Positions 1 through 12,000 of a DNA stretch of 64,000 nt are shown here, in pieces. The stretch lies in assembly GCA_022828595.1 (NCBI GenBank), contig JAKGHH010000007.1, forward strand, positions 61,120,727-61,184,726. The letters run 5' to 3'. This stretch comes from Nelumbo lutea (lineage: Eukaryota > Streptophyta > Magnoliopsida > Proteales > Nelumbonaceae). The position numbers and the translations under genes were made by a program. The stretch's first letter is position 1, and every line of letters begins with the position of its first letter. A model generated the notes under the pieces. The model saw only the letters and a program-made list of their open reading frames with translations, did not search any database and was not told the DNA's origin.

Positions 1-588
1 ATGTGAATCTTAGTTTGGAATTGGGTTAAAGGTCATGCATTGGAAATCTTTCACAAGCTTTGGCATTTCATCTCTAGATCGCATGGGATAAACCCAAGTA
101 TATCTAGAGTAGTCATTAATCAATGTAATAGAATACTTATAACCAGTTTCAAAAGGTATGACCAAGACAATTGTGCCATAAATAGGTTTGACTCTTATTA
201 GACAGACTCATAGACTTTGTAGCCACAAGTCCGACTTTATTTCCCAACATGTAGAGACCATCCACCATATTGCCTCTACCAATTGTCCTCTAGGAGGTCA
301 AATCTTAGAACACACAAGAAGGAAAAAAATGGTTATTGAGCGATTCAAAGAATGAGTAATGCTACTAATGGAAAGTAAATTAATAAGCAGTTTAGGGGAC
401 ATGCAGTACATTAGATAGGGTAAGATCAAAAGAAAGGGAGTTCTTCCTTGACCAGCAATGGTAGAGAATGATCCATTAGCCAATCTCACCTTATTTCTCC
501 CGGAGAGGAGTTTATATGCTTGAAACAAATTGGATTTACCAGTCATGTGTTTTGAAGCCCTAGAGTCAATTATCCAAGTGTAGGCACT
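1..588 (-). mobile_element. Copia pol fragment: protease to integrase core
   Basis: Read on the minus strand, this stretch gives a Copia protease start (W-I-I-D-S near 570, then H-M-T-G-K-S), the usual region before the integrase (LHVPKLLINLLS-like), and near 1-150 an integrase core motif of the type DYSRYTW. It has frameshifts and no gag. It is directly joined at its upstream side to LTR-like sequence (589-922), so gag has been lost or the copies were fused by recombination. It continues off the window edge and is not functional. Confidence 0.75.
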
Positions 589-922
589 GTGGGAAAGGAG
601 GTCTTGGTTTTGAGAAAGAAAGAAGTAGAGAATGGAGAAGTAAATCAGTCCTCTAAAACTGATATAAACTTGGTTAAAATTAGAGAGAAAAGTAGAAAAA
701 AGGTAGAAGACAGCAGTACAAAGGAAGATGATGGAGAAAAGAAGAGGAAGAAGAAGAGTTCAATCTCCCCTCTCTCTCCTCTCTAATCCTTTTGGTTAAT
801 CTTCCTTCACTAAGTTAATTACAAGTATGCCCTTAAGTGGGTGGCCAACTAAGCAAGAACTTAAAGTAAGCTTACAAAAAGAATAAAAGGATAGATACTA
901 GGGACCATTTGGCCCAGTCTCT
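589..922 (-). mobile_element. Copia LTR remnant
   Basis: On the minus strand the RNase H end is followed by a purine-rich tract (CTTGAGGGGAAG near 925-940) and then a sequence starting TGTAGAGAGACTGGGCC. This is the same start type as the Copia LTR at 32072-32336. The distal half is very rich in GA on the plus strand. The inner boundary at about 589 is placed where the protease coding of the neighbouring fragment begins, so it is approximate. Confidence 0.55.
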
Positions 923-2131
923 CTACACTTCCCCTCAAGCTGAGCATAGATATCAATCATGCCTAGCTTGCTTATAATATAAGCCTTATCTAGTGTGTCG
1001 GTTTCCCACTTGGAACTCCCTTGGTCAAAACATCGACCAACTGCTCTTCTAAAGCAATAAATGGCAAGCAAGCTTCCTCTGAAGTAACTCTTTCCCATAT
1101 AAAATGTCTATTAACCTCAATGTGCTTAGTTCTGTCATGTTGAACAGGATTGTGAGCATAGTTGTCAAAGTGACGCCTAGGCGGGCACCTAAGCAACAAG
1201 GCACCCTTTGAGGCTCGCCTCGCCTAATCGCCTAATAGTTTTCTACTTCCTGCTATAAAGTACTTTTTTATTCATTCTTTTTTGTGATTATAATTATAAA
1301 ATAGACATTATTAAACTAAAATAATCATTTTGTGTGTTTATATACTAATTTATTTTTATTATTTTCTTATTTATTAGGGTTTAATCAACACAAACATTGC
1401 TAAATGCTGTATTGAACCCTCAAAGAGTTAAAAACCTGAACCAATAAGTAAGGAAGAACTAAAAATTTTATCTAATCAGCACATTTTCCTTTTCCATATA
1501 TTCTTATTCTACTTCTTTTTCTTCTTCTATTACTACTACTACCAATAATTTTTATTTTCTTCTTTTCCTATAACAAAAATAAGGGTCCAGCCCTTATATT
1601 TTTTGAATTTTATTTTCCTTCTTCCTTTTCTTCTCATGAATATGTTGATTTTCTACACTTGAATATGAAATTTATACTTTGAAAATCATGAATAATTATA
1701 AAGAAATATGGTTATGGTACCTAGGGAACTACCCTAGGATCTATGTTTTTAACATAAGAAATCCATTGCCTAGGCGTCGCCTAGGCGACTAGGCAACCAG
1801 GCGCTCCCCAACCGCCTAGCCTCGCCTTGTCGCCTTGAAAACTATGATTTTGAGCAATGTTGATAGATGCTTGGTTGTCACAGTAGAGCATCATTAATTT
1901 TTCATGCTCAACTCCCAATTCTTCTAAAAGTGATCATAGCCACAACAATTCTGACACACCATGTGTCATTGCCTTGTACTTTGCTTCAGTAGAGGATTTG
2001 GCAACTACAGACTGTTTCTTACTCCTATATGAGACGTTGTTCCTTGCCACCAAAGCACAGTATCCCAAGGTGGATCTCCTATCATTATATATATATATAT
2101 ATATATTATGTGGGTACAAGAGAAAGGACAA
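923..2131 (-). mobile_element. Copia RNase H end, split by a hAT-type element
   Basis: The minus strand encodes the Copia RNase H signature VAKSSTEAKYKAMTHGVSELLWL in spaced form near 1934-2040, then HDRTKHIEVNRHFIWE near 1090-1145 and LTKGV before the polypurine tract. The two halves are separated by the inserted element at 1157-1846. Joined, they would read through the same conserved region that is seen uninterrupted at 32416-32664. Upstream coding is cut off at an AT microsatellite near 2083. It is a relic. Confidence 0.75.
1157..1846. mobile_element. Non-autonomous hAT-type element (690 bp)
   Basis: The ends are inverted copies starting CATAGTTNTCAA and running into CGCCTAGGCG-rich subterminal repeats at both ends (about 1170-1235 and 1770-1835). 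The flanks are ATTGTGAG (1149-1156) and ATTTTGAG (1847-1854), an 8-bp target duplication with one mismatch, which is the hAT size. The middle is AT-rich and encodes nothing recognisable. It lies inside a Copia RNase H fragment. Confidence 0.8.
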
Positions 2132-2345
2132 AACTGCCCTCCACTAAACATAAAAGAAAGAGATATACAAAGAAGAAATATATATTGTACACAAGGTACA
2201 AGATGATACAATACTCTCAATTAAGTCAGCCCATAGTATCTCGACAAGTACTTGTTCTCTGATATAATATTATTGTAGAGAAAGAAGGGAGAAAGTAGGT
2301 AGAGAGAGAGAGAGAGAGAGTGTGTGTGTGTGTAGTTGGTGACGC
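2083..2345. repeat. AT, GA and GT microsatellites in LTR-like sequence
   Basis: A perfect AT run lies at about 2083-2106, and an AG run followed by a GT run at about 2299-2333. The stretch between them starts sharply at the break of the Copia RNase H fragment and may be part of an LTR, but no partner copy was found in the window. No gene is visible from here to 2560. Confidence 0.5.
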
Positions 2346-2559
2346 CAATTCTATTATTATATACAGGGACACAACTTAAAAAAAAACAGAGTAAAAGGAC
2401 TTTAGTGCCCCTGTGGCACATACTACATAGCATACTACATAGTTATTAATAGTTTGGACCGTCATTTTGTTGTATGAGATTGCCAAACTATAATTTGTTG
2501 TATGAGATCCAAAGGCATTATTCCCTGGGAATTCAGCCCAATGGTGAGATAGGCACAAT

Positions 2560-3100
2560 TTGTGGCTGCCATTTTGAATAGATCATTCAAGTGGGTGCCT
2601 GGAAGTGTCAATGGCTTATCGGATTCTTTATTCTTGTTTCTTTGCTTGTTATTTTCTGTTTATTTTGTTTTGTGCTCTGTGACCCTGAGCTCGTGTTGTA
2701 CTTCTTGGTTTACTGCTTACTTTGTTGGGCACAAAGACAGTTCTTTTTAATGAATCATTACTGTCACTTGTTGAAAAAAAGTGGAGGGGTGCATGCTGTG
2801 CTGTGTGAGCAACATATATTGATGAACTAGAGTGGCGCTGGCCAGGGTTGGGGTGAAATTTGTAACAGTTAGCATTTGTTATTCTTGTTTTTTTTTGTTT
2901 GTTATTTTTCTAGTCTTGTACTTCTTGGCTTGCTTCTTTGGTGAGCACGATGGCAGTTCTTTTGAATGAATCATTACTGTCACTTGTCATAAAAAAAGAA
3001 AAAAGGAGTGGGTGACATGTGTGCTGTGTGACCAACATTTTTTTTTTATAAAGACACTTATAAAAGCGGAGGGGTGGTGACCAACATATATTGATGAAAC
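2560..3100 (+). mobile_element. Two adjoining LINE 3' tails
   Basis: Two related segments (about 2620-2780 and 2880-2995) share the order: TTGTACTTCTTGG, TTCTTTT.AATGAATCATTACTGTCACTTG, then an A-run. This is the layout of a LINE 3' untranslated region ending in poly(A), repeated. Only weak coding precedes the first copy. Identification rests on the tail structure and on the abundance of related LINE ends in the window. Confidence 0.45.
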
Positions 3101-3179
3101 TAGAAGGAAAGTTCTATGAGACACTTATAAGACCAGCATTTTTTATTTGATCAGTAAAGGAGAATTTTATTTGAAATTA

Positions 3180-4865
3180 GAGTTAAAAAGTGTTACAACT
3201 TTGTGCATGGGGTTAGAGCTAACCCATTTGCACTCCTTCTAACCCATTTAAACTCAGCCTACCTCCCTTGCGTTATTTTCCACTTCCCTTATCACTTGTT
3301 TGAAAGTCCACGGAGTAGTTCTATTGCTTTTAGCCCAAGAGATGATCACCTTGGAATCCCCTTCAACCTCAACATGCCTCATTCCTAGTTGCTTAGCTAT
3401 CTTCAATCCTTGTTAAACTCAGATTTTAGAGAGTTGCCCATGCCGATAGGTCCAGAGAACAATCCTACTATTCTCCTTTCAGAATTTCTGATTACTCCTC
3501 CAATACCTGACAGTCCTTGTTAAACTCAGATTTTAGAGAGTTGCCCATGCCGATAGGTCCAGAGAACAATCCTACTGTTCTCCTTTCAGAATTTCTGATT
3601 ACTCCTACAATACCTGACAGTCCTGGATTTCCAAAGGAGTTTCCATCGAAATTCAGTTTAATCCTGTTACTATCTGGAAGTTTCCATTTCCATCCTTACT
3701 CTCTCTTTCACTCTTGAAGATTGCACTACTTCTATCCAGTATCTTATAATGTCTGTGATTGAGAACTCTTGAAAGATATGCAAGGATCTTATCCAATGAG
3801 CTACTTTAACTTTAATTGTGTCAATTACCTCCTCCCTTGTTCTACTCTTATCCAAAAATATTCTGTTATTCCTTTCTTCCCATATTACCCAACAAATAGC
3901 TGCCTTTGTAGTTTTCCACATAACCCTCCCTCTTTTCTTTGATTGCCTTAAAAAGTCTCGGTTTAAAAGTCCTACCATATCTTGAGGGGAAACCCACCTG
4001 CAACCAAAGAGAAAACAAAAAGAATGCCAAATGTGATGCACAAAGGAACAAGATAATATTAGATGTGTCAAGGTCTCACCACTTTCCCTACAAAGGGAGC
4101 ACATGTGAGGAGAAAGGCACGCAAAAAGCCTTCTTCTCTGTAGCATATCACAAGTATTAACTTTGCCAAGGAAAATTTCCCAACTGAAAGCTTGAATTTT
4201 TGGGGGAATAGGTTTGCTCCAAATTTCTTTTACAAAGAAGTCCCCTACCGGGTTGCTAGGTGTGGCAAGAACACTAAAGGAGGAACACGAGAAGAGGCCA
4301 TCTGAGGAACCTTTCTAAATTCTAGAATTTTCCAAGGATGGGTCCAAATGAACTTCTCCTAATAGATCCAACAGTTGGACTAAAGAGGCACATTCATTTT
4401 CCCTAAGGCCCCTCCTGAATCCCAGATTCCAATTGACCCCATTTGGGCCAAGATTACCCAAAATGCTTATTGTTTCCCCTTTGAAGTTTGACAAAGTGTA
4501 TAGGTCAGGGAAGAGATCTTTGAGTGGACTATCTCCCACCCAAAGGTCTTCCCAGAAATGAACTTTATTACCCTAGCCCACATCAAACCGAATGGAATTA
4601 ATGAATGTTGGATAAATTTCAAAAATTGCTTTCCAAGGAGAAGGTGAGGAAACATGGGGGGCAACTTTTGCAATCATAACCATTTCCAACCAAATCATTA
4701 ATACTTGCAACGACTTTGTGCCACAACCTATCTCTCTCAAACGGGAATCTCCACAACAATTTTCCTAGTAGAGCTAAGTTCCTAAGTGAAATGTTTCCTA
4801 TTCCCAGACCCCCTTTATCCTTGGGCATTCTAACAGTAGAAATCATTGTTTGTAAATCAGGATGA
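3180..4865 (-). mobile_element. L1-like LINE, 3' half (RT end, zf-RVT, RNase H)
   Basis: Read on the minus strand, the order is: the end of the reverse transcriptase region (PKDKGGLGIGNISLRNLALLGK near 4760-4830), the zf-RVT region with CSLCRESGETLTHLILSC (near 4060-4110) and VIWEERNNRIF (near 3870), then an RNase H portion from about 3700 down to 3200. Several frameshifts and stops break it. The RNase H part holds a 107-bp tandem duplication (3407-3513 and 3514-3620). Confidence 0.8.
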
Positions 4866-4871
4866 ATTCCT

Positions 4872-5676
4872 TGTGAAGAGAAAGAAGAAGAAGATAAAGA
4901 GTTTCAGCAGTATAGAAGAAAGGAGAGGAAAGGAAGAGTGGAATGTTAACCAGAATTGAATTAGTTCTGGCCGCCAACCCCTCATTATATTTTATACTTA
5001 CTTAAAGGAATGAAATATTACAAGAATGCCCTTAGTAGGGAGGCTACTAAAGTAGCTGAACAGTCACAACTTAAAACACATAAGCTAATGGGCCTAAAGC
5101 CCAACAACATCCTAATTAACAACTTAAAATAAGAACAAAAACAACTGGGCCCAATAACTAGAAATCGGCCCAACTCAACACTCCCCCTCAAGTTGGGAGT
5201 AAATGTCACACATTCCCAACTTGCGTAGATCATGCTCTAGTTTGTACCTTGCAACCTTTTGTTAGAACATCAGCAAGCTGCAGATCAGAAGCAATGTATG
5301 GGAGACAAAACTTCCCTAGAAGTCACCCTTTCTCTAATGAAATGTCTATCCACTTCAATGTGCTTAGTTCGGCCATGCTGAACTGGGTTATGGGCAATGT
5401 TAATTGCTGCCTAGTTATCACAGTACAGCATCATAGGTTCTTCTGCCTATACACCAAGTGTTCTCTACAATTACAATGGGGACTGCCTTAGTGGTGTCCA
5501 CATTAGTGTTCTCTACAATTACAAGTAAGTCCTTGGTGGGGCTGCTAGCTAATTAAACATAAGAGAAACTAAAGTTAAAAGGCCCATAAGAAAAAGGCCC
5601 ATTAACAAAACAGAACATAAACATAAAATTAAAACACAACTGTGGGCTATGGGCCATTCGGCCCATCTTCTCTACA
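4872..5676 (-). mobile_element. Deleted Copia remnant: LTR, RNase H end, LTR-like end
   Basis: A Copia polypurine tract (CTCCCCCTCAAG on the plus strand at about 5194) separates an LTR-like segment (about 4872-5193) from an RNase H end (about 5205-5450; FIRERV-like block and LTKGC-type end read on the minus strand). A second LTR-like end finishing CTTCTCTACA closes at 5676. Most of gag and pol is missing. GAATTC occurs just outside both ends (4864-4869 and 5677-5682), but an exact target duplication could not be fixed. A 20-bp sequence (AGTGTTCTCTACAATTACAA) occurs twice at about 5457 and 5508. Confidence 0.6.
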
Positions 5677-5754
5677 GAATTCTTGTTTGTCAGTTTTCTC
5701 CAATTAAAAAAAAATAGATTTAGGGATATAATAAAACATTGTTCTTGATAGAGC

Positions 5755-5830
5755 ACCATGGTGGGATGGGATTCATGTTATGGATCCCAAATAGTTGGGA
5801 TTATGGCTCAGTTGGATTGAGTTGAGAAGT
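5755..5830 (+). mobile_element. Au-like SINE 3' module
   Basis: GGGATTCATGTTATGGATCCC followed by AAATAGTTGGGATTATGGCT, in spaced form, resembles the conserved 3' region of the plant Au SINE family (GGATTCATGTAGCC, then ACCCCAAATAGTTGGG). Related modules lie at 11265, 31020 and 62140 in this window. The 5' tRNA-like part was not recognised here. Confidence 0.45.
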
Positions 5831-6026
5831 GTACATTAGTAGCTGCTGTAGACCATTGAATATCTGGTACCATTAATTGTCTGGCCTCTTACCTTGAACC
5901 ATTTAAATTAGTCTTTCAGTAGCCGAGAGCATGCAGAGTTTTTTACTTTTGCATATAATTAAACAATCTACATGTTATGACAAATTTCCATTTCCAATGG
6001 ATTTACATTCTTCCATTTCTTGTTAG

Positions 6027-9000
6027 GTGGAGCGTTCTCTTCTTGTTACAGGATTTGGATATGAACATGATGATGCATGGGCAACAAACATGGATTTATT
6101 CAAAGAATTTACAGATGTTAGCAGGGTAATATTCAAATCCTGATGTTTTTCCACACAAGAAGAGATTTCATTTGTTAATTTATAATTTTCTTGCATTTTT
6201 ATGTACAGGGAGTGAGGCGGCTTGGTGCAGCTGCAGTGGACATGTGCCATGTTGCACTGGGAATTGTGGAAAGCTACTGGGAATATCGTCTAAAACCATG
6301 GGATATGGCTGCTGGTGTTCTGGTAGTCTCTTGGGCCTTGTAACAGTTGCACTTAAAATTTTCAAAATGTTTAATTGTAGGAAGATCTTTTAGAATCAAA
6401 ATATGAAAGGGGAAAATTGAGCATGATTTAGATTAAGTTTCTTCAAATTAAATAAAAATAGAATAAAATAAGAGAGAAAACCGGTAGAAATCTTCTCTAG
6501 AAGTCTCTGCCTGAAAGAGAACGAGTAGAGAGAGATACGAGAGGAACTAGGGTTAGAATCTGTCTAAGAGTGTGATGATTGGAGTAGGGGAAGTTGGAAG
6601 GGAAGTATTAGTAGAATGTGCTGAAGCCTTTCAATTCAGAATGGGGGTACTTCCATTTACTTAACTGGGACTGCTGATTGGTGGGCCTTCAAACTCAAGT
6701 GTGGTTTGGAATCCAATTGTGGAGGGGATTGAGAAAAGATTGGATAGTTGGAAAGCTAAATATCTTACTTTAGGGGAGAATAACTTTAATTTGAAGTGTT
6801 CTCTCAAACTTACCAACTTATTACGTGTCCTTACTGAGGATGCCATCATGGGTGGCTGAAATAGTGGAAAAGGTTCAGAGGGATTTCTTATGGAAGGGGT
6901 TGGGAGGGGAAGGAGGGATTTCTTATGGGGTCAGTGTATGGAAAGGGATCATGAAGTTCAACCAGGAATTCAAAAATATGACAAGCTTTTTAGTAGGAGA
7001 CGGAGCAAGAATCACGTTTTGGGAGGATGATTGGAGTGGGATAGGCAAATTGAGTGAGCTGTGTCCAAGGCTGTATAGGCTGGCTGAACCTGAAGTGTCT
7101 GTCAGTCTCTGTTATGAAACCAGGGATCAACTGGTTTGATGCCCAAAATTCAGAAGACGTTTGTTGGATAGAGAGGTTGAAGAATGCATTACATTATTGG
7201 AGAAATTGGAGGAGGTGAGAGTTTCAGCTCAGTCAAGGGATGAACTATGGTAGAGGGAATGCTCAAATGGGAAGTTTACAGTCTTGCTATCTTTATCTTT
7301 GTAGGGACCTTTCAGATTCAAGTCACACCGTTGGTGTGTGGGGAAATCCAGTCCCTCCCACAATTGAAGCATTTGCATGGCTTGAAGCCATGGATTGTAT
7401 CTTGACTGTGGATCATCTGAAATCTAAGGGTATCAATATGGCTAGTATGTGCTTCTTGTGCAAAGAGCAAGAGAAAAATGTTAGCCATTTATTTTTCTTG
7501 TGCAAGATCTCTGGCTTTTTGTGGAGGCTGTTCACTGCCATGTTTGGACTAAGAGACTATCATCCAGCTTCTTCTGCTGAGATTTTTCTTCATAGCCAAA
7601 GTTAAGAGGAAGCAAGAGATCAAAGGTGATTTGGAGCTGCATTCCATTTGCAATCTACTGGAATATATGGAAGGAAAGGAATAGAAGAATTTTTGAAGAC
7701 AAATCACGGATTTTGGATAAAATTGTGGAAGCTATCAGTAAATCTGTCGCAGACTGGGTATTAGTATTACCAGAATTTAGACAAATCACACGGGAGGGTC
7801 TTGGGGAAGTTCTGGGGTTTCAAAATTGTAACGTGGAAAACCTTTGTTGATTGCTTTTGTAGTTTTTTTTTTTTGGGGGGGGGGGGGGTTTAACCACTGG
7901 TCCACCGTAGAATTGAAAATAATGTGTAGCCTTGTATGGTGGATGAAATCTCCGTCACAGCCAGTTTATAAATGTATATTTATTTTCAACTCCACCTACC
8001 TCTACACGTCATCGATTAATTGATGGAATTTCCCTTTATACCCCCAAGTTAAGCTGACTCCTTTCTCTAATTGGACAATTGGTGGAGACTATTTAAAGGA
8101 AACCAAAGACTTTTGTTATGACCATTTCCTTTGAACTCTTTGGCTTAAAATATGCCTATTCTGTTTCTTCAAAATAGCCCAACAAATTGGAAAAGGAAGA
8201 GGGTTCTAGAGAATATACCCTCTCTATACACAAAAGTGGCATGAGGCTAACAAGTATAAGATGACCATCTTTGTTAAATATCAATAACTTAATATTTGTC
8301 AGTTATTCTTTGGAGGATCATATATAAACAACTAAAGCCTAGAAAATTTTGAAGATCTACAATCAATGATCCCCTATTATTCTCTCCATGTACAAATATT
8401 TTTATAGTATAATATATTAAAACAAACCACATTACATACTTTAAAAGTGTTAATGCTGTAAAGTACATCTATAAGTATCCATGCAGTATCTGGTATCAAT
8501 CGGATAAGTACAGGTATCCAGGTATTGTAGTTCTCCATTATAGTACAATCTATTAAAACATACCACATTACATACTTTAAAAGTGTTAATGCTGTAAAGT
8601 ACATCTATAAGTATCCATGCAGTATCTGGTATCAATCGGATAAGTATAGGTATTCAGGTATTGTAGTTCGCCATTGAACTCTGTATGCATGAGGAAAGTA
8701 ACCCTGTATCTTTTTTGCAACATTACACAAGAAACTAGTTATCAATCTTTTCCTCCACTTCACACAACACATCCTTGCCAACTTGATGATTTTTGGCTCA
8801 AGTGGGGTTTGAGTATCTTCAATGTCACCAACATGGAAAGGGTTCTACCTTTTGAGGCACTTGGTTTCCCCAAAACCTGGATAAATCTACAGTGATTTCT
8901 ACAGCCCCTTGTAACTAAACTGAGAATTCACCCTTAGGATCATCTGACCATATTCATTTTTTCCTATCAATAACAGAATCTTTTATTATTATATTAATAA

Positions 9001-12000
9001 ATAAGAAAAGGAACAGATACAAGAATATAAGGGGAGGGGTAAACTCTCTTAACCCTCCCCGAGTACAAGCTCAAATTACAACAGAGCCCGAAATAAACCA
9101 TCCCTTCCCACCCCTTGTTTTGCAAGTGCATCAGTAAAAGAATTAGCCCTTCTCTTCACCCATTTCATCTTTATCTCCATGTCCTCGGTCAGCCACTTAA
9201 ACTTATTTTTTCATTTACAAATTTCCAAGTTCCATTCTCTTTTTGTAACCAACCTATGGCCAGCTTTGAGTTGCCTTCAACAATGAGTTTTCTGATATTC
9301 AATTCCTTGCTCTTTTCACCCCTTCCATTACTGCTAAGATATCAGCTCTAAGTAAGTCACCTACACCAATAGAGCCCGAAAATAAAACAATAACTTTCTC
9401 TTCAACACCTGATGGACCTGCATTACCTTCACTGCTATCATCAAAATTCAACTTAGTTGATCATCTGACCATATTCTTCGGTCTTCTACATCTGGAATAA
9501 TGATTTCATTCTCCATGATTCAAGTAGTCTAGCTGCAGCAGTAGCCTCCTAAAAGTTGGATTTTGTGTCACATGTGGTGATCCCCTTTAAATCACCGTTT
9601 AGCTATACCTTCATAATAAAATTGGGAAGTAAGACAAGCAGGTCTATCCTTGTGTGCACTTTCTTCTTTTGGATCCAAAGCCTCCCCACTCCCATCACTA
9701 TCCAATAGCTAGTATCTAAAAACTAAAGGTGCAAGAAAAGCTCAAGAGCCTTCTAGTGGCCAAGGTGAGCATACCTACCATCCGAACAAAGCAAGATACA
9801 ATTTTTTAATTCAAAATATAAATAGATAATCAATACATAAAATATGGAAACCTGGATTAAAAAGATTAAATGTTAAATAGCTTATTAATCCAGATCAAAA
9901 TACATTAGTGTAACATAAGAAACAAATTTGAAGTGAAAGTGAAAGCAAACGAAAAAAGGCCTTCGGAACCTTTGGGAGTAGATTTCCCAATGAAGGAATT
10001 TTGGTGTAAACCCATCCCTCCTAAAGTAGGGTTTTTGTTGGAAGTGTTCCTTGAGAAGATTAATACCTGTGACCTGCTACAGAGAAAAAGGCCTAACAAA
10101 TGCCTCTTTCCTCGTGTGCATTCTTCACAAGGCTAGTGGTGAGACTATTCCTCATTTATTAATCTCCTGTTCCTTTGTGTCTTGCCTTTGAGAATCTTTC
10201 TGTTCTCTCTTTGGTTGTAGATGAGTCCTACCACAAGATGTAGTAAGCTTGTTCAATTCTGACTTCTTGAGGCAACAGAAGATGAAGAATTATGTAGAGG
10301 ACAGTATGAGAAGCTTTTCTTTGGACAGTCTGGAAAGAAAGGAACCAAAGGGTCTTTAATGAAAAAAGTATATCCAAGGAGGAATTGATTGAAACTATAA
10401 CAGTCAGAACTACACATCAGGTAAACACCTTGAAGCTCTTTCGGGATTTTTCTACCAATGACTGTAAGGTCTTGGGCTGAAGTGGCACATTCGGGAAGGC
10501 ACATTGACAGGTTAATAATGGACTGGAATCTCCAAAGACCGATAAAGTGAAACTAAATTTTGATGGTAGCTCTATTGGCAATCTAGGAAGGGCTGGTATT
10601 GGTGTTTTTAGAAATAACCAAGGAGTGGTGGTGGCTCTGTATTCAAGACCAATTGGCATTGCTAGCTCAGTTAATAGTGAAATATTTTGTTAGGGATTTG
10701 GAGATTGAGGGTGACTCACAGCTAGTGATTTAATGCTTTGCTCAGCTGGGTTAGAAGAACTGCAAACGGGTTTTGGCAGATGCATTTGCTTGACAGGGTG
10801 TGGACAGATCTATTTTATTCTATGCAAAAATGTAATCTGTTGTATCAAATTCAAAGTTATTCCAGCAGTTGTACTTCTTCTCTTTTAACTAATTAATGAA
10901 TTTCCCTTTGCTGATAAAAAAAAGTGGAAGCAAACAAATGTGGATTGTACTGAAGGGCTTCAATTACTCAATAATTCAAGCATGTGAAAATCTCGACATG
11001 CTTGTCTATCTCCTAGTTGCAATATTTCAAGTAGCTAGGGTGATTTTAGACGTCTTGCATTCCTATCCCTAGGAGGTTTTGAGGTAGTGCAACCAACCTG
11101 AATTTTTGGCTTTATGATTTTGATTCTGAGAAGACTATCTACAACACCTGTAAGAAGTCTGCTACAAGTTGAAGGGCTAGAAGAGCTAAGGGCAGAGAAA
11201 AAAGGACATGGGTTGAAGTCGTAACTAGTAGGAAATGATTTAAGGACCTATGGTTTAAAAATGGGCATGACAATGAACACAATGGGGTGAAACAGGATTC
11301 AAGTAGCCAACCCCATATAGTTTGGACAAGGCTTAGATGATAATGATTTTGGTATAAGTTCATTCTATTTTAGGTTTAAGGATAAGAGATAAGTTGTATA
11401 TTGTTACTTCTTTGGTTGAAATTTTGCTCTCTGAAATCCTATCCCCAATAACTAGGTCCTTGGGTATTCAAAAGGTATCTGTTTTCTGTTTCTTTAAAAG
11501 TTAATGGGCCAGTAGCTAGGGTGATCTTCAAAAGGTCGTTGGGTATTCAGGCCAAACCTCGTCTGGGTGTAAAGTAAATTTTCGGGCTGGGCTTTTTTGA
11601 GAAATTCCGAGCCCAGCCCGAAACACAATCGAGCTTGCTGTTTTGGGCCCGAAGTCAGGCCCACGGGCCTAATTACCTGTCCAAGCCCGACCGGGGTGCG
11701 GACCGGGCCGTCAGGCTACCCAGCCCATGAACAGGTCTAGTGGTGGTTAGTTGGTTGAAGAAAGAGGACAATGGATTGTGGAGCTACAACAATGAAAAGA
11801 AAAAGTTTTTATGGCTGTGTAGGGACATTGAGATACTGATAGGCCCCCAATTAACCTTACGTATGCCAGGAAGGGGAAAGGTCAGCTTTCGGCTAAGGGG
11901 GGAAATAATTGAACATGGGGGCAATTATGGCTGGAGGCAATAAGGAGAGTCTTGGAGCATTTATAGCTATGTCAGTTAGGAATAAGAAGAGTATGGGCAA

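Noticed and set aside
2029..2433. Frames across AT, GA and GT runs
   Set aside because: They are translations of microsatellites (Tyr-Ile, Leu-Ser, His-Thr repeats).
8403..8674. CRISPR-like or regulatory repeat array
   Set aside because: Only two long adjacent copies without spacers in a plant intron; a simple tandem duplication explains it.
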